From positions 1,998,001-2,062,000 of the forward strand of contig CATIUR010000001.1 in the NCBI GenBank assembly GCA_949592205.1: a DNA stretch of 64,000 bases. The letters run 5' to 3'. The stretch comes from Helichrysum umbraculigerum (Eukaryota > Streptophyta > Magnoliopsida > Asterales > Asteraceae). The notes beneath the pieces are model-generated. The model did no database searches, was not told the origin of the DNA, and was given only the letters and a program-made list of their open reading frames with translations. Both the position numbers and the translations under genes were made by a program. The first letter of the stretch is position 1. Every line of letters begins with the position of its first letter. Shown piece after piece: positions 58,997-64,000 of this stretch.

Positions 58997-60613
58997 AATC
59001 TTATTAAGCCTTGAAAAATTTAACAATTTTTCAGTACAAGTTTATAGGAATGAATCTGTAACTACTGCACAATTTATTACAAGTAATAAGTTACTCTGTT
59101 CATAAACTACATGTTCATCATATTCTAAGACAAAGTAGCTTAATAAAAAGAACCGGTTGTAAGACCACATTAAGCAAAAATTTCATAACCATCATGGTAA
59201 ATATCTGCAAACAGTGTATGATTTTATTGATATACAAGCGGTCAATAAAAACCATAAGGTTTATTGGCCTAATCTGTGATGTTAATAGAAAGCCTTTAAT
59301 AGATCTGGAAGTAGCTGAGTAAAATTGAGGGCCTATAATAGCATTAAACATTACATTGACAGTTTAGAGTAGCTGTTAATGTTTGGGTGTGGGGACTAAT
59401 AACACCACATATGAATTCTTGAAAGAGAACTTGCGTTCCAATTTTCAAAGAATTTGGGGCCTCAATTTGTTGATTTCATTTTTAGCAATTACAATTATAT
59501 GTGAAGCACTCACAACTTCATATATTAAACTTGATATGACAAATTTGCTAATACTCCAAACTTGTGGTGGTGCATAAGCATTTCCACATATATTATTGGA
59601 ATAACGCAAAGTTGATTCTGCTGCAAGTTATGTACAAGGTCTGCACACATTAGCCCTATAGGCAGATGACTTTGTAGCTTTGACCTTTGCTTTAACTGGA
59701 TGGCTAATGCATTCCCTCACATATAGGAATCTGACTTTCAAGCATTGCACCCTCCATCCTACTTTAAGTTACGATTTGATACTACAACATATTAGTTCTC
59801 CTTATGCAAAATAGTAGTATATATTAACTTTCAGTTAGTCAATAATTTGTTTTAAATGACATTGTGTATAAACTTATATGCGGAGTAGAGACTGTAATCA
59901 TATTTTATATTACTTACTGAGATATGATTTAATTATTATGTCATATAATGGAAGGCTTTAGCGTCTAAATATGAAACCAAGCTTCATGGAGATGTAGTGT
60001 CTAAACAACCATAATTGTTAAAAAAATATATATGTAATTTGGAGGGGGTATCATTGACCCCAATATCATATTTCAATGATACACGTCTGTTCTACCCACA
60101 AATAGCATCAATGTCGGGCAAATCAATCATATGTAAAATCTGGGTGTTTGTGGTGGCGTTACCACTTCAGTTATGCTAATTGGTATATAATTGAGTTTTT
60201 TTTTAATAGGATAGTAGTTAAATTACCATTTATATTCGTGTTCATAGAGCCTGTCGATTGATCAAAGTACATGTGTCTCATGTGTATTGATTCATTGTAA
60301 GAACTAAAAGTTTCTTTAAGGTCGTACGTCACTACAAGAGGTCAAACAACTTTCAATACGATGTAAACTATCAATAATTTTTCAATGTAAGTTTAAAATT
60401 TTATTCAAATAAACAAAAAATACGTAAAACACATCGAATAATTTCCTCTCGTGAATGTAGACAATATATCAAGTAACATTATTTATTAAATAAAAAAAAA
60501 ATTCCGATTACTCTGACTTTATCATAATCAATAAACTTAACACATTTCGATACATACACATTTTTTTTTATCGATAATATAATATAATTTTTGTATTAAT
60601 GATGATGGAGTAG

Positions 60614-60640
60614 CCCGCGAATTCGCGGGTTATAATCTAG
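60614..60640 (+). other. Helitron 3' hairpin and CTAG terminus
   Basis: Six-base GC stem CCCGCG/CGCGGG with an AATT loop, then TTATAAT and CTAG. The position directly before CTAG|T is that of the Helitron 3' termination signal. Confidence 0.8.
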
Positions 60641-61444
60641 TTAATATTATAAATGGGTTGATAAGTCAAGTTCAACCCAAACACGATTAACATGCATCGT
60701 TTAAGTAGACGGGGCAAACAAGTTAACGAGCTGGATCCTTTTCAAAAAGTAAGTGAATGTGAAATTACTAAAAGGCTAGTTTTATCAATCCTTGATCCAA
60801 ACCTTATGTTATATCGGACCCATAAATAATTTATCTTTGTTTCGGCATTTGTCAAAAATTGTCTTCGTGAATTATAATAATTTGAAATATAATGTATAAT
60901 ATAAAGTTATAAAATTATAAATGTTATTTCTTTTTTCAATTACGATTATAGAACGAAATGTAAATGATCTGACTGCAACTGCATTGTACGTGTAACATGC
61001 TAGTAATAGTAATTTATAAAATAAAATGTTTTGGCAGTCGATAATAAAACTTAAAACTTCTTTATTATAGCCAATTTGTTTGCAATCTTCTTGTAGCCCA
61101 ATATCATCTAATGGGATCCACGTTCCCAATAATTTGAAGCAGCCCATTTCGAAGAAGCGTAGAATACGTGGCCGACTCACCACCGTTACGTTGCCACTCC
61201 TTTGCTTAACGACTAAGGACCGTGTACACTGTACAGGGGTAAAATCGTCATTTGCTAAGTCCATACTAAATTCTATCAATCAATTTATTTAAAATTTAAA
61301 AACAATAATTCTCTCAATTTCTTCAAGAATCAAAAATCAAAGCGGTTGCGTTACTTTTCCTTCCGTAAAAAAAATCCATCTGAAAAATCAAAACAAACGT
61401 AAAAGAGGGGCAGATCATCATCGCCGTCGTCTTCGGAAGAATCG
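60641..61444 (+). promoter_or_regulatory. Upstream region of the LRAT-domain gene
   Basis: AT-rich promoter region, probable leader from about 61300 (CTCTCAATTTCTTCAAGAATC). ORFs on either strand here (70 and 135 codons) show no domain. Words such as GGGTTGATAAGTC/CAACCC at 60655-60690 are probable hAT remnants. Confidence 0.45.
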
Positions 61445-62898
61445 ATGGGGCTGCTCTCGAACAGGTGATTTTGCTTTCTCGAATCATTTTTGGTTGATGT
61501 GAATTTTTGTGATTTGTTGTTTGGATAAAGGAATTAATTTGATCTTGAATTGAATGGAATGCAGAATAGATAGAGGGAGTTTGAAACCTGGTGATCATAT
61601 ATATTCATGGCGTACTGCTTATATCTATGCCCATCATGGTAATCTATCCATCCATCCATCTACTAGTAATAGTAATATCATTGTTTGTGTTTTGTATTTC
61701 ATTTGGATTTATGATTATGTGTTGTAATTCCTGTTACTATTAGCCCTAATTTACACTGCGTTTTATGTACGCGTGTTTTGTGTGTGTAATTGCAGGAGTT
61801 TAATATAATTATTATAATGAAAAATGAAATTCTAGGGTTTTATTTCTCTAGAAAAGTTATTGAATTTGTGCTTGAATTTCGGTAGTTTTGAAATTAGGGT
61901 TTGAAAGTGTGCCTTCAGATTATTTCAACTTCAAACAACATCCAAACATTACACACTATAGATTCTACAACACTTATTCATGCAACTCTCAGTTTTATAA
62001 TTATTATGACACATTTCAAAACAAGTAGTAATGGAAGTTTCTTAAAAGCTCGACTTAATTAATGTAAAAGTTTATTTTGCGTGTTAGAAGTGAAAGTTCA
62101 GTTTTATTATCAACAAAAGTTAAGATAAAATTTATGAATTTGGTTACCTATATCGAGTTTCTCATTGTATCTTACCCTCTTATATGTGTTTGAATACTGT
62201 CAACAGGTATATATATTGGTGATAACAAAGTAGTTCATTTCACTAGACGTGGTCAAGAGGTAGGAACCGGGACCGTTCTTGATGTCCTATTGGTTAGTTC
62301 AGGTCCTCGACGGTCTTTAGTCCCATGCACCACCTGCACCCACACCAATGACACTGATGCTACTAATGGAGTCGTATCCTCTTGTCTCGACTGTTTCCTT
62401 TCTGGTGGTATTCTCTATCGCTTCGAGTACTCAGTCAGCCCAGCCGTCTTTCTTGCAAAAGCCCGTGGTGGGACCTGCACTCTCGCAGTATCGGACCCAC
62501 CTGAGATAGTCGTCCACCGAGCAAAATACCTTCTTAACAACGGGTTTGGTTGCTACAATGTGTTCAAGAATAATTGTGAGGATTTTGCAATCTACTGCAA
62601 GACGGGTCTTCTTGTTGTTGACCAAAGGACAATGGGTCAAAGTGGACAGGCGGTTTCCATTATTGGTGGGCCACTTGCAGCCGTTCTGTCGACGCCACTT
62701 AGGCTTGTGACTACAAACGTTTATGGGATGGCAGCAACAGCTGTTAGCGTGTATTGTGCTAGTCGTTATGCCGCTGATATTGGTATGAGAAAGGATGTGA
62801 TGAAACTTGGCCCGGAGGATCTAACCCGTAGGTTAGCAACGGGTGCTCTCACAGTTGTTGAACCTATTGTTCCGGCTTTGGTGGCTAGCAATAATTAA
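61445..62898 (+). CDS. LRAT/NC-domain (LEAD14-like) protein, 261 aa, intact
   Basis: Exons 61445-61464, 61565-61638 and 62207-62898, all with GT/AG borders and consistent phases. The protein starts MGLLSNRIDRGSLKPGDHIY, continues SWRTAYIYAHHGIYIGDNKV and VHFTRRGQEVGTG, has a Cys-rich insert (residues 62-95), then CYNVFKNNCEDFAIYCKTG. This is the NlpC/P60-related LRAT fold: His31 (HHGIYIG), His42 (VVHFTR) and Cys155 (NNCEDF) are the expected catalytic triad positions. In plants these small proteins are often annotated as LEAD14-like or NC domain-containing; the substrate is unknown. The C-terminal part (about 175-220) has small hydrophobic stretches (AVSIIGGPLAAVLS, TAVSVYCASRYAAD) that could associate with membrane. 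The start at 61445 is required because the N-terminal residues of the domain are encoded in exons 1 and 2. Confidence 0.92.
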
Positions 62899-63909
62899 TG
62901 TAAACCTAATATTATGTTGTCTTAAAGATTGTTGTTTACTTTTCGCTTGGCTAAAATAATGTTGTGTGGTGTTTCCCTTGGTTTTCTTACTTTACAGAAA
63001 GAGTAACTTTATGTTATTTGTTGCACTTCTTTTGATGAATACAGTTGAACTTGGTCAAAAGTAATTGGTTGATGTGCTTTTATATAAAGAAAGTAAATGC
63101 TAAAAATAGATTTTGGTACCAGATTGTTTTTGGAGCCCATAGTCTGTTCTGTTGTTGATTAAGTTGCTTTTAGTGTAAAATACTGTAATAATCAGTTAGA
63201 AAACAGTCTGAATTTGCTCATGAGTCATGTACATGTCTTAATACTGACTATATGAAATAAGGTTGGTGCATTGCTACTCGTAATTTGTCTACCATTTTTG
63301 TAGGCTGATGATTCGTACACCATCACATTTTGACTATGCATCACCAAACGTGTTTTACAGAGTTATATATTACTATTATTACTACCGTAAAGTATATTTA
63401 GTGGTGCACGAAGTATACAAATGAAAATGGGTTTACTTCACTGGAAAGTCAAATATTTGACACAAGTAATAAATGAAGAGGTACACTTATGTAGCATGGG
63501 AGAGTAACTTTGTGTTTGACATTTGGTTGGGTCTATTAAAAGAACATTTATTGTGACATGTACAATGCCCTATAGATTACGAAATATCCAAACAACAAAT
63601 TTTAATAAAAATTTGGCAAATTGTAGGGGAACTCATGTCCCTATCTAAGGCAAAGAAACCAATTCATAACATAGCAGATTTGGCTCTTGAGATAGATAAG
63701 CTTAATCTTCTTATACGGAGTATAAGTTAGCAATGGGAATTCAACCTTTTTAAAGAAGATGCATGATGAATACGGTTCGTAAATTATGATACGAATCAAG
63801 GTTGTTAAGATTTAAATTTTTGTTATTAAATTCTTACGATTTTGATCTTGACTAATAAGATTTTGTCGATCTTGTCTGAAGTGTTTAGAAGCATAGGGTT
63901 TTGTTTAAG
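62899..63909 (+). other. 3' flank of the LRAT-domain gene
   Basis: Probable 3' UTR to about 63080, then AT-rich intergenic DNA with no recognised gene. A short inverted word CTTATACGGAGTATAAG lies at 63711-63727. Confidence 0.45.
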
Positions 63910-64000
63910 ATCTCCCCGAAACCCCAAACCTCAAACCCTAAACTCTAACCCCTTAACCCTAAATCATACTAAACCCTAAACCTTAAACCCTACTAAACCC
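63910..64000. repeat. Degenerate telomere-like repeat (CCCTAAA variants) at the window edge
   Basis: About ten imperfect units such as AAACCCT, TAAACCCT, CTTAACCCT and ACTAAACCC, reading into the window end. Perfect plant telomere is CCCTAAA. The irregular units and the upstream unique sequence point to an interstitial or satellite-like tract rather than a chromosome end. Confidence 0.7.

Larger units (their letters stand above)
55141..60640 (+). mobile_element. Non-autonomous Helitron-like element (5500 bp) with exon-like fragments
   Basis: Starts TCTCTTTAATATATTATAAT then AGAGTGG, a typical plant Helitron 5' end, preceded by A. Ends with the hairpin CCCGCGAATTCGCGGG (60614-60629), seven bases and CTAG at 60637-60640, followed by T. 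TC start, 3' hairpin, CTAG end and insertion between A and T are the Helitron criteria. There is no Rep/helicase gene and no terminal inverted repeats. Inside are a short ORF (55502), several open exon-like pieces with splice signals and old fragments of other repeats. The pairing of these two ends is inferred; two different Helitron fragments remain possible. Confidence 0.72.

Noticed and set aside
60614..60629. GC-rich palindrome read as a transcription terminator
   Set aside because: Plant nuclear genes do not use such terminators; its distance to CTAG|T fits a Helitron end.
60872..61279. 135-codon minus-strand ORF upstream of the LRAT-domain gene
   Set aside because: AT-rich promoter region, no domain, no splice or promoter signals for a minus-strand gene.

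Overview
The window is nuclear DNA of a flowering plant. It has intron-containing genes of plant-only families (FAR1-related, OEP37, ALMT, an LRAT/NC-domain protein), plant LTR retrotransposons primed by initiator Met-tRNA, and plant-type MITEs and a Helitron. A eudicot, possibly Asteraceae, is my guess from the general character of the repeats; no single sequence proves it. All comparisons were made by eye.

Layout, left to right. 1-3.9 kb: 3' part of a FAR1-RELATED SEQUENCE gene on the minus strand, with a SINE in an intron. 4.9-5.1 kb: a Mutator-type MITE. 5.7-15.8 kb: a complete, very young Ty3/gypsy retrotransposon on the minus strand, with an intact 1471-residue gag-pol, an extra coiled-coil ORF before gag, near-identical 2279-bp LTRs and a CAACA target duplication. 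17.3-17.9 kb: an hAT MITE. 18.2-24.1 kb: the OEP37 gene (six coding exons), with a Tourist-like MITE upstream. 25.6-34.5 kb: a PIF/Harbinger element carrying only a Myb/SANT-like gene, split by a non-coding LTR retrotransposon (LARD-1). 34.6-44.6 kb: a gag-only LTR retrotransposon whose 5' LTR contains a nested solo LTR. 44.7-53.7 kb: an ALMT-type malate channel pseudogene (minus strand), broken by a third LTR element (LARD-3) in exon 3 and by two nonsense codons. 55.1-60.6 kb: a Helitron-like element with exon-like fragments. 61.4-62.9 kb: an intact LRAT/NC-domain gene. The right edge has degenerate telomere-like CCCTAAA repeats.

Only three host genes look functional: FRS (partial), OEP37 and the LRAT-domain gene. 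They are unrelated and share no pathway. About 60% of the window is mobile DNA in nested layers, and many insertions keep exact target duplications, so the order of events can be read.

The most unusual signal is in the LTRs. Four distinct LTR types share one layout: a dense array of short self-complementary GC-rich words, different in each type, about 0.7-1.5 kb from the LTR start; then a strong 5' splice site consensus; then a branch-point-like and 3' splice site consensus 260-325 bp before the LTR end. This suggests a conserved leader intron plus a rapidly changing hairpin array in the repeated part of the transcript.
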